Positions 35,459-43,857 are shown, counted from the first letter of the stretch. The stretch is DNA of 64,000 bases from an uncultured Dokdonia sp. (GCA_947503305.1 CANNDF010000001.1:744001-808000), one strand, 5' to 3'. Translations and numbers: made by a program. Notes: generated by a model from the sequence alone, not told the origin.

Positions 35459-35923
35459 ATGACAAGCAAATTCAAATCCAACATCAGTGAAATTTCCCTG
35501 ACCTATAAGCGTAAGGTAAAAGCAAGTGATCGCCCAAAGATTAATAGCTCTTTGAGTGCCTATCAGTTGTTTCGTGAAAACTGGAATGATCTAACTATTA
35601 ACTTATTTGAAGAGTTTAAAATCTTGCTCCTAAATCGCAATAATCAATGTATGGGGATTATGACACTCTCCCAAGGTGGTGTATCGGGAACGCTTGTTGA
35701 TCCAAAGCTCGTTTTTGTTTCTGCATTAAAGGTAAGAGCCTGTGGCATTATACTAGGTCACAATCATCCATCAGGAAATTTAAAGGCTAGTAAGAGTGAT
35801 ATTGCGCTCACTGAAAAACTAGAGCTTGGAGGGAAGTATCTTGATCTTAAAGTTCTTGATCATATCATCTTGACAGACGATAATTATTTTTCATTTGCTG
35901 ATAACGATTTGACGCCATTTTGA
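35459..35923 (+). CDS. radC: RadC-like JAB-domain protein
   Basis: A 154-aa single-domain protein of the RadC/JAB1 metalloprotease-like family. The metal-binding signature is GHNHPSG near residues 98-104, followed by the SKSDIALTEKL segment with the Asp ligand; an upstream Glu lies near residue 60. The N-terminal HhH DNA-binding part of housekeeping RadC is absent, as in short copies that accompany mobile elements in Bacteroidota. It lies 120 bp after tRNA-Asn, a frequent place for element ends. The function in DNA repair is unproved for this family. Confidence 0.8.
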   Translation: MTSKFKSNISEISLTYKRKVKASDRPKINSSLSAYQLFRENWNDLTINLFEEFKILLLNRNNQCMGIMTLSQGGVSGTLVDPKLVFVSALKVRACGIILGHNHPSGNLKASKSDIALTEKLELGGKYLDLKVLDHIILTDDNYFSFADNDLTPF

Positions 35924-36117
35924 AACAATATGCAACTATTAGTTATATTTTAATTTAGTATGCAACATTTCTAATATTCTTAACCCTCATAAAACAATAA
36001 AAATATTTTGGCGTCGTCATCTGATTACCTACTTTAGATTCAAATAAAACACAAAAATCAATTTATAGAAAAAGCATAGAACTCAATAGAATTATAAAAT
36101 AAGCATTAGCTAAACAA

Positions 36118-36247
36118 TTTCGCTTAATCCGAAAACTGGCACTTTTCAAAGATGAGTCAAGCGAAAGGCACAAAGCTATTGCCCACGGCATGCGTGGGCT
36201 TAGTTGTTGTCTTGACTCATGGGTATGCCAGTACCTCGGATTAGGGC
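36118..36247. other. Large nested hairpin, about 130 nt
   Basis: Four concentric complementary blocks: CGC-TTAATCCGA with TCGGATTAGGGCG (outer), ACTGGCA with TGCCAGT, ATGAGTCAAG with CTTGACTCAT, and GCCCAC with GTGGGC (inner). It would fold into a long imperfect hairpin in RNA or single-stranded DNA. The 3' outer arm also encodes the last codons of a pseudogene remnant. No gene is credible in 35924-36382 besides this structure. Confidence 0.65.
36216..36239 (-). pseudogene. Remnant of 3' end of the coupling-partner gene
   Basis: On the minus strand the codons read S-E-V-L-A-Y-P-stop, nearly identical to the C-terminus S-E-V-L-A-H-P-stop of the gene at 39355-40191. The match ends upstream at a TAA. 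Eight codons only, so it is a fragment or a recombination scar bounding the 3.1 kb between the two copies. Confidence 0.5.
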
Positions 36248-36382
36248 GCTCTAAGTTCCACGCTACTTTTTTGCCGTAAAATGAGAATAAAACTCTTTCA
36301 TATCCGCGACCCATAAAGTCATTTCATTATTAAGCGATTCCAAATCGCAACAGTTTAATTATTCACTTAAAAACACAATGAA

Positions 36383-36919
36383 ATGAAAACAAATAACAGA
36401 TTTCAAGCAATATTTTTAACAACTCTTTTCACTCTTTCATCCCTTTTATTTAATGCCTGTTCTTCAGATGATAATATTAACAGCGCACCCATTAATTTTG
36501 AACCTGTAACAATAGATTTAACTCAAGTTGACTTTGATGTAGATGATACATCATTTACTGTCCAAGGTTTTAATTTTAACAACTTTATGGGTGAACCCTG
36601 TGCTAATTTAAATTGTTTCCCTGGTATTGCCTTGTTTCTAGGTAGTAATCAAGATGATTTAAGTTTTATTGAGCTTGATCTTACAAGTACCACAGGTATT
36701 TCACGAATAACAAGTCGACTATTGAACAACTGCTTACAATCAACACGCATTACTATTTTTAATGGTGATGAAGTTATTAATGATTTTTCTGCTTTCGTTC
36801 CTACTACAACCGAAGAAGGTGGATTTAATGATAATTTATATGAAACTAATGGGCAAACAATAACTGCTGTACGTATTAGTTCCTGTGAAGCAATTGTTCA
36901 ATCTATAACGCTCGAATAA
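36383..36919 (+). CDS. Lipoprotein of unknown function
   Basis: A 178-aa lipoprotein: signal peptide with lipobox LFNACSSDD (Cys near residue 26) followed by an acidic Asp/Asn-rich region, as in many outer-membrane lipoproteins of Bacteroidota (the SDD after Cys fits surface export). The rest is beta-rich with three further Cys pairs. Not recognised. It precedes another lipoprotein by 4 bp, so both are probably one operon. Confidence 0.7.
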   Translation: MKTNNRFQAIFLTTLFTLSSLLFNACSSDDNINSAPINFEPVTIDLTQVDFDVDDTSFTVQGFNFNNFMGEPCANLNCFPGIALFLGSNQDDLSFIELDLTSTTGISRITSRLLNNCLQSTRITIFNGDEVINDFSAFVPTTTEEGGFNDNLYETNGQTITAVRISSCEAIVQSITLE

Positions 36920-36923
36920 AACT

Positions 36924-37709
36924 ATGAAAACAAAATACAAACTTAGAACAGTGCTTTTAATGTCTACATTGGCTTTTATATTTCTTCTTTGTGTTGGTTG
37001 TTCAACTGATCAGAATACAGATGAAAGCTCAATTGATAATAGTAGTAATAGTAATTCAGAAGCAACCCCGTCAACTGATCCACCAAATAATGTTTTTATC
37101 GTCAATATGAATGCGTCAAGTGCAGGAGATAGAGCAAGTATTTTAGGATGCAATAAGTTACCTATTCAAAATGATATGTATTTGCGAGATAGTTTAAACC
37201 TAGGAAACGAAATGTTCTTTGGTATTTACGGTAAGAACTTTAATACTAACGGTAGCGTTCCACAGGGGCTTAATGATATTGGAAGACCTAGCAGTCCAAT
37301 ACAAGGAAATAAAATGAGCCTCACATTTATTTTAAAAGATGATGAAACAGCAAATGCAGAGTTAGTTATAAAAGACCCTATTGATGGAGAATTTATAGGT
37401 GTTCCTGGTTTTGGTTGTGGAGATCCAAGTTTCGAGCTTTTAAAATTTGATTGCGAATTTAGAGTTTTAGAGGAAGGCTCAAATGCTTTGGGTGGATTTA
37501 ATACACTCAATTATAGTTTTAGTGATACTGTATTTTTTGGTGATACTTTTTATCGAGTTACTTCTCAAGATAATAACGAACAATTCGGAATATTTAGTGA
37601 ATATCTGTCGGCTCTAAGTGTACAAGACACAGTAATTAAAGTTAGAATATTAGAAACTGTGAGAGTAGAAGGAGGAGAAAGCATAATAACATTCCCTGAT
37701 CTCGAGTAA
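36924..37709 (+). CDS. Lipoprotein of unknown function
   Basis: A 261-aa lipoprotein with lipobox LCVGCSTDQ (Cys near residue 26) and a low-complexity Ser/Asn linker (residues 33-55). The beta-rich remainder has two conserved-looking GFGCGDPSFELLKFDCEF Cys residues and no domain I recognise. It is likely surface exposed and co-transcribed with the upstream lipoprotein. It converges with the minus-strand gene ending at 37720. Confidence 0.7.
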   Translation: MKTKYKLRTVLLMSTLAFIFLLCVGCSTDQNTDESSIDNSSNSNSEATPSTDPPNNVFIVNMNASSAGDRASILGCNKLPIQNDMYLRDSLNLGNEMFFGIYGKNFNTNGSVPQGLNDIGRPSSPIQGNKMSLTFILKDDETANAELVIKDPIDGEFIGVPGFGCGDPSFELLKFDCEFRVLEEGSNALGGFNTLNYSFSDTVFFGDTFYRVTSQDNNEQFGIFSEYLSALSVQDTVIKVRILETVRVEGGESIITFPDLE

Positions 37710-37719
37710 GAGAATTGTT

Positions 37720-38031
37720 TTATAGTTCCATGTCAAAATCTTTTCCCTTTTCCTTCTGCTTCTGTACTTCTTGTTTATCTAAACTTGATTTACGATCACT
37801 AATTATATCAAGATCAAAAGGCGGGATAATATCTTTATCCTGTCTTTTATCTTTTTCTAAAGAGACTTCTTTTTGATGTTGTTCCATGCCATCTTTCATG
37901 GCTTGCATTCGATTATTACCGGCACTTAATCCTTCTATAATATCAGGCTTTAGACCTAGCTCTTTTGATAGTGTATAGCCTTGGTTAAATGCTTCTATAT
38001 AATCCTTATCGACTTTTACGTTTTCTTCCAT
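37720..38031 (-). CDS. Hypothetical protein of the MobF element
   Basis: A 103-aa highly charged protein. The first part, KDYIEAFNQGYTLSKELGL then DIIEGLSAGNNRMQAMKDGM, looks helical; the rest is a disordered Lys/Asp-rich tail. Similar sequences in mobile elements precede relaxosome genes, but I do not recognise a family. It starts 2 nt after the next gene's stop, thus the minus-strand cluster 38933-37720 is one operon of three genes. Confidence 0.5.
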   Translation of the reverse strand: MEENVKVDKDYIEAFNQGYTLSKELGLKPDIIEGLSAGNNRMQAMKDGMEQHQKEVSLEKDKRQDKDIIPPFDLDIISDRKSSLDKQEVQKQKEKGKDFDMEL

Positions 38032-38033
38032 GA

Positions 38034-38303
38034 TTAAAAAGTATTACGAGCATGTTTATCAAGATATTCATTGATAGAATGGCTGTCATAGAGAATAATA
38101 CGTGGTTGGGGTTGAGAAAACCGAATTTTTCCTTCATTACGCAGTTTTTGTAACGTGGTCTTAGATGAAATATTAAGCAGTTCCATTGCTTCCTCTCCAT
38201 CAATCCATTGTCGCTGTTTCTTTTGATACTTTTGATCAACATAATCTACAACCTTATCAAAAAGGCTATAAAATGCTTGTTCTTCTATACATACAACTTC
38301 CAT
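38034..38303 (-). CDS. Helix-turn-helix protein, excisionase-like
   Basis: An 89-aa protein with a MerR/excisionase-type HTH: RQWIDGEEAMELLNISSKTTLQKLRNEGKI in parts (landmarks EEAMELLNISSKT, LQKLRNEGKIRFSQP, ILYDSHSINEYLDKH). The order of elements equals that of the HTH protein at 3698-3982 of the ICE, but the sequences differ. Middle gene of a minus-strand trio. It may regulate the mobilisation genes. Confidence 0.65.
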   Translation of the reverse strand: MEVVCIEEQAFYSLFDKVVDYVDQKYQKKQRQWIDGEEAMELLNISSKTTLQKLRNEGKIRFSQPQPRIILYDSHSINEYLDKHARNTF

Positions 38304-38318
38304 TTTTTCTTAGTTTAA

Positions 38319-38933
38319 TCATTCATAATCATCAGCAGGATCAGGAATCTCCCTATACAAATCCATATCTTTTGCATTGTCCTCATAACGATCAGTCAAA
38401 AATTCTTGTTTGTTCATTAATGCTTGGGTTTCCTCTAAGGACAGTTTCATTTTTGTATCAATAGAATGGACATTGTCTTTTTCTATTTGAGTGTCTTTTT
38501 CAGGAATAGGTGTTTTTTCAATATCATACTGTTTCTCTCGATCCATTTTTAGGACGGCATCAGAACCCTTTTCGGCTAAGGCCACAATCTGATCTTTATT
38601 TAATTGATCAAACATTTGCGATTGGTATTCCATCCCAAAAATGCTGACATTCTCTCTCGCTCGATTTTCAATACGATCATCAAAATCAGATTGTATATTT
38701 TCTCGCTCAACATGACGCTCAAACGCATGCTCTTTTTGCAAACGATCTACCGATTGCGACCATTGCCTAACAAGTGGGGTAGGCGCATATGTTAATATTT
38801 GAAACTCTGTATTCTTATTAGGTGCTAACTCTTCTAAAGCATTTTCTTTATTGATGAGTAATTGATGAATACCTGGTTCTGCCATCGCCAAGTCGTGCAA
38901 CTCTTCTAGTTCTTGTTTGTTTAATCTTGCCAT
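38319..38933 (-). CDS. Hypothetical, helical charged protein
   Basis: A 204-aa protein with long charged helices (ELEELHDLAMAEPGIHQLL, LQKEHAFERHVERENIQ, QLNKDQIVALAEKGSDAV) and a very acidic C-terminus. No enzyme motif or membrane segment is seen. It is divergent from the plus-strand gene at 38982. Position in the operon suggests a relaxosome or regulatory role, not demonstrated. Confidence 0.5.
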   Translation of the reverse strand: MARLNKQELEELHDLAMAEPGIHQLLINKENALEELAPNKNTEFQILTYAPTPLVRQWSQSVDRLQKEHAFERHVERENIQSDFDDRIENRARENVSIFGMEYQSQMFDQLNKDQIVALAEKGSDAVLKMDREKQYDIEKTPIPEKDTQIEKDNVHSIDTKMKLSLEETQALMNKQEFLTDRYEDNAKDMDLYREIPDPADDYE

Positions 38934-38981
38934 AACGGTATTTTCATTATAGGATTAGACATTAAAAAAGTGAGGTTTAAC

Positions 38982-39308
38982 ATGGCGTTCAAGAGTAAAT
39001 ATCCCCTGATGGAATGGTCGGCTATCGAAGCTTATATGAGTGAGAATATTGCTTATAAAGACGAAGCGAGACACCTTATTACACAGCAATTGGGTTTTGT
39101 CCCTAATCTGCAAGCCAGTCGTAGTATCGAAATTGGTATGCGTCATTCGTTGCGATTGCTTGAAGAAGGGAAAATCACTCAAGATAGGTTTAATCGTGAA
39201 ACTCATAACTGTGTTAAAATGGTTCAACGCAATATTTTGAAATATGTTCCTGAACAAGCTCATAGGGTTGATGCTAATGTGGCAGAGCGATCTTTTATAC
39301 GCACTTAA
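38982..39308 (+). CDS. Hypothetical 108-aa protein
   Basis: The start at 38982 has GAGG 6 nt upstream; 38970 is in frame but less likely. The protein is helical and basic (EWSAIEAYMSENIAYKDEARHLITQ, IEIGMRHSLRLLEEGKIT). I do not recognise it. It is the only plus-strand gene among minus-strand ones here; a minus-strand reading of the same DNA (38955-39263) looks non-natural. Confidence 0.5.
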   Translation: MAFKSKYPLMEWSAIEAYMSENIAYKDEARHLITQQLGFVPNLQASRSIEIGMRHSLRLLEEGKITQDRFNRETHNCVKMVQRNILKYVPEQAHRVDANVAERSFIRT

Positions 39309-39354
39309 TAATTTATAAAGACAGGTACGCCTTAAAAAGACGCGCCTGCTTTAC

Positions 39355-40191
39355 TCAAGGGTGTGCCAGTACCTCTGATGTTATTTCTTGATCATCGTCA
39401 TTATCATCCCAGATATCATAGGATTCCAATTCTTGTCTGAGTTTATTGGATAGTCTTGCCCGGACGTCTCTGTTATCCGGTAATTCGATGGGTAAATAAA
39501 GCCCTGCACTTTCCTCAGGAGTTTTATCTTCCATGATAACACTGCGTTGATATTCTGCAACGATTTGATCATCGATTATATCCAAAACAGCATTGCGTGC
39601 GTTTTGAATTTTAACAAAGGCACGAAAGGCGAATAAAATCCCACATACCATAAGAAGCAATCCTACGGCTCGCGTATATGGATTGGCAATCAAAATAAAT
39701 CCTACTAAAAAGGGGGCAGATGGCTCTAATAAGACATGAAATAAATACCGATCTATTTTAATGCCTCCATACTCTTTACCAATAATCTGCCACCAAAAAT
39801 CATGGATGCGACCATCACTTAAACTAAAGCGATCAAAATTATAAGCAGTTCCGTATTTTTTGATCTCCATACGATGACGAATAGAAAGCCATAAATAAAT
39901 GCCTGCAAAGGCAAACCACGTTATAAAATATTTATATCCCATCTTATCTGCTAAAGCGACACCGCCTATTAGCATTAGGGTGAAAATTCCTAAACAGGTC
40001 GATAATGTGAAATATCTTTCACCAAATTTTCGGCGCATAAAGCACTCAACAATACTGGCAGGCCAGGATGATAAAGAGGCTATAGATGCTGTGATATAAA
40101 AGTGAAATAAATTAACGCGCGCACCTTGTGAAATCCGAAATATATTCTGTTCCCCAGTGCGTCTTTGTGGACGTTCGTGTTTACGTTTCAT
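39355..40191 (-). CDS. Four-helix membrane protein, partner of the coupling ATPase
   Basis: A 278-aa protein with a basic N-terminus, four membrane helices in two pairs (about residues 50-75 and 80-103; 160-182 and 184-205), a cytoplasmic loop between them and an acidic C-terminal tail (SYDIWDDNDDDQE). It lies 2 nt after the coupling ATPase gene, which itself has no membrane helix. It may provide the membrane anchor that coupling proteins normally carry at their N-terminus. An eight-codon copy of its 3' end exists at 36216-36239. Confidence 0.5.
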   Translation of the reverse strand: MKRKHERPQRRTGEQNIFRISQGARVNLFHFYITASIASLSSWPASIVECFMRRKFGERYFTLSTCLGIFTLMLIGGVALADKMGYKYFITWFAFAGIYLWLSIRHRMEIKKYGTAYNFDRFSLSDGRIHDFWWQIIGKEYGGIKIDRYLFHVLLEPSAPFLVGFILIANPYTRAVGLLLMVCGILFAFRAFVKIQNARNAVLDIIDDQIVAEYQRSVIMEDKTPEESAGLYLPIELPDNRDVRARLSNKLRQELESYDIWDDNDDDQEITSEVLAHP

Positions 40192-40193
40192 AG

Positions 40194-41645
40194 TTAAAAT
40201 AGTTTTTGTTTTATAGTGAGTTTTAAATAATTTCCCATCAATTCATATTTCCCTGTATTTTCAAAAAAGAGTCGTCCTGAACGATGTATAATAGCTTCTG
40301 TTAGAAAATTATGGCGTGGTCCGCCTGTTTTTAGTTTGGTAAAAACAGATGGATCAACAATATGGGCTAGTGTTTCTGAAGCACCAGAACTATATGATTG
40401 TTCTTTACCACTGGTTTGTCCTTCATTTTCCGACCAATGCCAGTCTTTGCCGATCAGGTCAGCGGCGTATTCATTGGTGTCAGGATCATTATTGGCGTGA
40501 AAGATTTTAGTGGCTAGATTACCTGCTAAGGCTCTAAAGCGTGTTTTACCTAATTCTCCTTGCCCTGCATTGAGATAAAAATTAGGCAAGTTTTGTGTGA
40601 GATAAACCGTACTGACACGATAGTCACGGATGATGGATTGAAAATGAAAATCTTGTTCGTGAATGAAGGTTTGATACTCATCGCTAAAGAGAAAACATGG
40701 TCTGCTTTTTTCAATAATTGTGCGTCTTTGCATAGCACGCTGAAAGACATACTTAAAAAGTATATTAGCATCACGTCCAACACCTTCGTAGGTCAGATAA
40801 GGAAAATCAATTAGAATTATCTTGCCTTTTTTATAACAATCTTCGGGTGTAATGGTGGTTTCTGTATTAAAGACGGTATAAAGGGGGTCACTTAAATATC
40901 TCGCTGCATATGATGCGAACATTTGTTCAATGATTGAGCGCGTTTTTTCGCTTAAGTGTAACCAATTACCCAGAAAAAAATCTTGAATGGCGTGTAATCG
41001 TCTAGCTCGTTTATCAACCTCTGGAGATGGAGACGCTTTAGAAAGGTGCTTTGCGGCGTGGTGCATTAATCTAAAACAATGGGAATTATTCTTCCAATCT
41101 TTGCTTTGAAGTTGTTGCTGATTACGTGGCGCTGATTGAATAATTCTATGGAGTATATCAAAACGAATTTCATCTTGGGTTAATAAAATTAAATCTAATA
41201 CGTTGACTAATAAATTTTTAAAACTTGAATCCCAGAACTGTTTATCGGATTCTTGACCTCCACTATTATCTCCAGCTTTAATGATTGCTTTGAGGGTATC
41301 GGCAATATTATGCACAATTCCCTTTCCGGCACCCCCGCGTAAATTGCTTTCATAGTCTAAGAAGTTGAAAAATTCGCCACTATCGGGTCCAAGAATAACC
41401 AAATCTTTCTCGCGTCCATAGGCTTTGCAATAAGATTGCCAAAGCTTTTTTTCACCCTTAACAGAGAGAACTAATCCGCCATAACCATTAAGTAAAAAAC
41501 TACGAGCGATCATTGCGCCACTCCCTGTGGTTTTTGATGACCCCGTTTGACCTAAAATTAAAATACCTTCTGTGGAATCTCGGATCGTCATCTGATCACT
41601 GTTTGTCCAACCAAATAGGGTGTTGTCTATTAACGAATGATGCAT
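40194..41645 (-). CDS. VirD4/TraD-like coupling ATPase of the MobF element
   Basis: A 483-aa ATPase from the preferred start at 41645. Walker A GQTGSSKTTGSG is very near the N-terminus (about residues 29-40), Walker B FLFSDEYQTF near residue 315, followed by YLTQNLPNF and FHANNDPDTNEYAADLIG, which is the arginine-finger/sensor region of TraG/VirD4 proteins. No N-terminal membrane helix is present, unlike most members of 550-700 aa. The next gene supplies membrane helices. It would dock the MobF relaxosome onto a helper transfer channel. Confidence 0.75.
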   Translation of the reverse strand: MHHSLIDNTLFGWTNSDQMTIRDSTEGILILGQTGSSKTTGSGAMIARSFLLNGYGGLVLSVKGEKKLWQSYCKAYGREKDLVILGPDSGEFFNFLDYESNLRGGAGKGIVHNIADTLKAIIKAGDNSGGQESDKQFWDSSFKNLLVNVLDLILLTQDEIRFDILHRIIQSAPRNQQQLQSKDWKNNSHCFRLMHHAAKHLSKASPSPEVDKRARRLHAIQDFFLGNWLHLSEKTRSIIEQMFASYAARYLSDPLYTVFNTETTITPEDCYKKGKIILIDFPYLTYEGVGRDANILFKYVFQRAMQRRTIIEKSRPCFLFSDEYQTFIHEQDFHFQSIIRDYRVSTVYLTQNLPNFYLNAGQGELGKTRFRALAGNLATKIFHANNDPDTNEYAADLIGKDWHWSENEGQTSGKEQSYSSGASETLAHIVDPSVFTKLKTGGPRHNFLTEAIIHRSGRLFFENTGKYELMGNYLKLTIKQKLF

Positions 41646-41750
41646 AATGTGAGTTTTTATTAGACAATAGTTTTTTTGCCATACCTCACGAAAAGCGAGA
41701 TACAACTATGTTTTGTGTTTAATAAATTGCGGGATAAACTTGTTTAAAAA

Positions 41751-41772
41751 CCCCTCTCCAATTGAAGAGGGG
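41751..41772 (-). terminator. Terminator for the small gene at 41795
   Basis: A stem CCCCTCT/AGAGGGG with an 8-nt loop, followed on the minus strand by TTTTTAAA. It lies 22 nt beyond the stop codon. Confidence 0.75.
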
Positions 41773-41794
41773 ATTAATCACAAAATAGACATTG

Positions 41795-41947
41795 TTATTT
41801 TCGTCTATTTAACTCTTGATTTGCACCAAAAGTACTTGTGTAACGTGTTGATTTGTTTGGATTAGTCACGCACACTCTACCACCGTCGTTTCTAGAGTAT
41901 GTGCTATTTCCCATTTTTCTAGTTTCATTTCTTTTAATACCAGACAT
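41795..41947 (-). CDS. Small protein, paralogue of the one at 42411
   Basis: A 50-aa protein that begins MSGIKRNETRKMGNSTYSR. It shares the pattern GNSTY-x-R, G-x-V-x-VT-x-P, ST and GAN-x-x-x-N with the 51-aa protein at 42411-42566. The conserved spacing of two independent copies, and the terminator after each, argue that both are real. The protein is basic and has no membrane segment. Function unknown. Confidence 0.6.
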   Translation of the reverse strand: MSGIKRNETRKMGNSTYSRNDGGRVCVTNPNKSTRYTSTFGANQELNRRK

Positions 41948-42158
41948 AATGATCAAAATTTAATTAGACAATCGGTTAAATATGATAAATATCATATTAT
42001 GAGGGATTTCAAGTCCTCAATTTCATTAATCGGGATTGTTAATTGTGGGAAGTCAATTTGTATTCTTTGTGGGATTTGGTAAACCTTGAGCAAATGAATG
42101 CTAATTTATTTTAAGCGCACTCACATTCATCTTTTCAAGGTAATTGCATCCCGACAAT

Positions 42159-42299
42159 TTATTGTTTATCAGCCTGTAAATTTCTTTTCATCCAAAAGAT
42201 ATTATTAGGCAAATTTTCTTCTTTCTTTTTTACAAAAGGGTTATGAGATGATCCTTTTTTAGATTTTAAATATAGATTTTGTCTTTGTCGATTTTCCAT
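42159..42299 (-). CDS. Small basic hypothetical protein
   Basis: A 46-aa open frame, MENRQRQNLYLKSKKGSSHN at the start, rich in Lys and Asn. It lies between the two paralogous small genes on the same strand. Composition resembles a small DNA- or RNA-binding protein, but the evidence is only an ATG-led frame in a suitable place. Confidence 0.35.
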   Translation of the reverse strand: MENRQRQNLYLKSKKGSSHNPFVKKKEENLPNNIFWMKRNLQADKQ

Positions 42300-42353
42300 C
42301 TTTATATATTTTATAATATTTTGTTTTTGACCTTAATTATTTGAGGTAAAAAA

Positions 42354-42389
42354 CCCTGACAACTCTTTTCTCACTTAGAACTGTCAGGG
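42354..42389 (-). terminator. Terminator for the small gene at 42411
   Basis: A perfect stem CCCTGACA/TGTCAGGG, followed on the minus strand by TTTTTTACC. It lies 22 nt beyond the stop codon of the 51-aa gene. Confidence 0.8.
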
Positions 42390-42410
42390 ACAATTCAACA
42401 GCTTACAGCA

Positions 42411-42566
42411 TTACGTCTTACCTTGATTAAAGAGCTTGTTGGCACCGTGCAATGTCATCGTACTTGTAGATCTCGTTGGACCTGTCACTTTTACGACATT
42501 ACCTTGTCCTCTTGTGTAAGTGCTGTTTCCTAGCGATTTTGATTCGCCTTTTTTAAAATTTCCCAT
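42411..42566 (-). CDS. Small protein, paralogue of the one at 41795
   Basis: A 51-aa protein starting MGNFKKGESKSLGNSTYTRG at 42566; an in-frame Met nine residues earlier is less likely. It matches the 50-aa neighbour in GNSTYTR, GNVVKVTGP, STST and GANKLFN. Glycine- and serine-rich, basic, without hydrophobic stretch. The duplication within 600 bp, each with its own terminator, suggests separate expression of the two. Function unknown. Confidence 0.6.
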   Translation of the reverse strand: MGNFKKGESKSLGNSTYTRGQGNVVKVTGPTRSTSTMTLHGANKLFNQGKT

Positions 42567-42653
42567 ACTAATAAGTATTAAAGGGTTAAACAAAAAAATT
42601 AAGTCGCGATTGTAAATTTGTATAGAGATAGGAACTAGATTATCTTTATGGAT

Positions 42654-42745
42654 AATAGAAGGGGTGTCCTAAACATCTATAGATAATCGGCAAATTTTTT
42701 ATAGATGGTTTGAAGTTGAATCCTGCGGACACCCTTTTTTCTATT
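42654..42745 (+). ncRNA. Structured RNA candidate with terminator stem
   Basis: Outer stem AATAGAA + GGGGTGTCC pairs with GGACACCC + TTCTATT (42654-42669 and 42727-42745); an inner stem AAACATCTATA pairs with TATAGATGGTTT with one bulge (42671-42681, 42700-42711). The run TTTTTT after the outer GC-rich stem fits a plus-strand terminator. No reading frame explains it. The arrangement resembles small antisense regulators of plasmid-like replicons, but that is a guess. Confidence 0.5.
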
Positions 42746-43147
42746 ATCTTACGATATCCGACCTCTAGTAAATCTCAACCGCATATTTAATTCTGATCTT
42801 TATTAAAAAGTTCAGAATTAAGTTGTTTTAGACCTTCACAGTCTATATGCTTGTTGTTTTGATTATAATCACAAAATGTTTTTAGAACATCATGCGATAA
42901 GATTTTGTAAGAGGAGCATAAAATCACAATTTGCCGTTGCCATTTTTATACACTTTACATTTCTAGAAGTCTAACTCTCATTAATTTTGAGAGGTACTTT
43001 CAAAGTTAATACAGAAAATAATACTCTAGTTAATAAAAACAAAAAATAATTTACAGTTATTAACACATTTATTAACAGTTTATATGTTGACATAAAGCTT
43101 CGTTTATTATAAATTCAATTTTTAGATTGATATATATGAGGTTTTGA
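42746..43147. other. Non-coding stretch
   Basis: About 400 bp with no convincing gene. It is very AT-rich from 42960 on (repeated TTAACA/TTAATA near 43040-43080), which could be an unwinding or promoter region for the gene at 43148. Confidence 0.4.
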
Positions 43148-43825
43148 TTGACAAAAAGAAAAGTCATTGATTCTAAAAAGAGCAACGCTCTAGAAGTTAT
43201 GAGAAGCTGTTTTAGAAATAATTCTGAAGTTATGTTTGAAATAACTTCTATTCTTCCTCTAATTAAAAACAATGATTTTATAGATTTTGTTTTTAAAAAT
43301 AATGTCAAATTTTCTTCGATTGAGAATAAAGAATTAGCAAATATAATATCAGAAATCATCAAATACTTGTTAGATAACTACTCTGAGAATACAGAGAAAA
43401 TATCTTTTAATTATACAAGTTCTGAAATTGCTTCAAATGATTTTGCATTACAATTAGGACCAGTGATTGAAAAACTAAAGGATAATAATGAACATAATAA
43501 GTGGAGTAATACTGCTAAAAAATTAAATAATTATGGTTTTAAAAGTAGAATAGGTAATTCGTGGGATGGTGTTAAAGTAAAACATGTATGGAATAGGTGG
43601 TATAAACTAAACAAAGAACATACTTTAAAGGTAGGACCTCTATTAGATCAACTTGATGATTTGGGTTTTAAAAGTTTTGATACAAAAGCATATATGTTGA
43701 ATAGCAAAGACTTATTAACTTTAGAGAAAAAAGAGTGGGACTATCTTTCAATTGAGAAAGCACAGGGACTATGGGGTCAAATTAAAGAAGAAGATAGTTT
43801 CAAAAAAGTCCTCAGTCCTAATTAA
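43148..43825 (+). CDS. Hypothetical protein with recombinase-like motif
   Basis: A 225-aa protein with a TTG start at 43148 (an ATG at 43199 is the alternative). The N-terminal 110 residues are unrecognised. The middle, NKWSNTAKKLNNYGFKSRIG then WDGVKVKHVWNRWYKL, resembles the helix-turn-helix of serine-recombinase C-termini (AKxLNxxGxxTxxGxxW...VxxxL), so it may bind DNA. Base composition is more AT-rich than the neighbours. It is the last plus-strand gene before the leader at 44.0 kb. Function unknown. Confidence 0.5.
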   Translation: MTKRKVIDSKKSNALEVMRSCFRNNSEVMFEITSILPLIKNNDFIDFVFKNNVKFSSIENKELANIISEIIKYLLDNYSENTEKISFNYTSSEIASNDFALQLGPVIEKLKDNNEHNKWSNTAKKLNNYGFKSRIGNSWDGVKVKHVWNRWYKLNKEHTLKVGPLLDQLDDLGFKSFDTKAYMLNSKDLLTLEKKEWDYLSIEKAQGLWGQIKEEDSFKKVLSPN

Positions 43826-43857
43826 TATATAACTCAGAGCAAAAACTAATAAACTCC

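Noticed and set aside
36118-36247. Integron attC site
   Set aside because: The nested structure is similar in outline, but the GTTRRRY and RYYYAAC core boxes are not found at the ends and no integron-type integrase is seen.
36063-36314. 83-codon minus-strand frame over the nested hairpin
   Set aside because: It is explained by the palindromic structure; no protein-like pattern.
38955-39263. 102-codon minus-strand frame
   Set aside because: It is antisense to the more protein-like plus-strand gene at 38982-39308.
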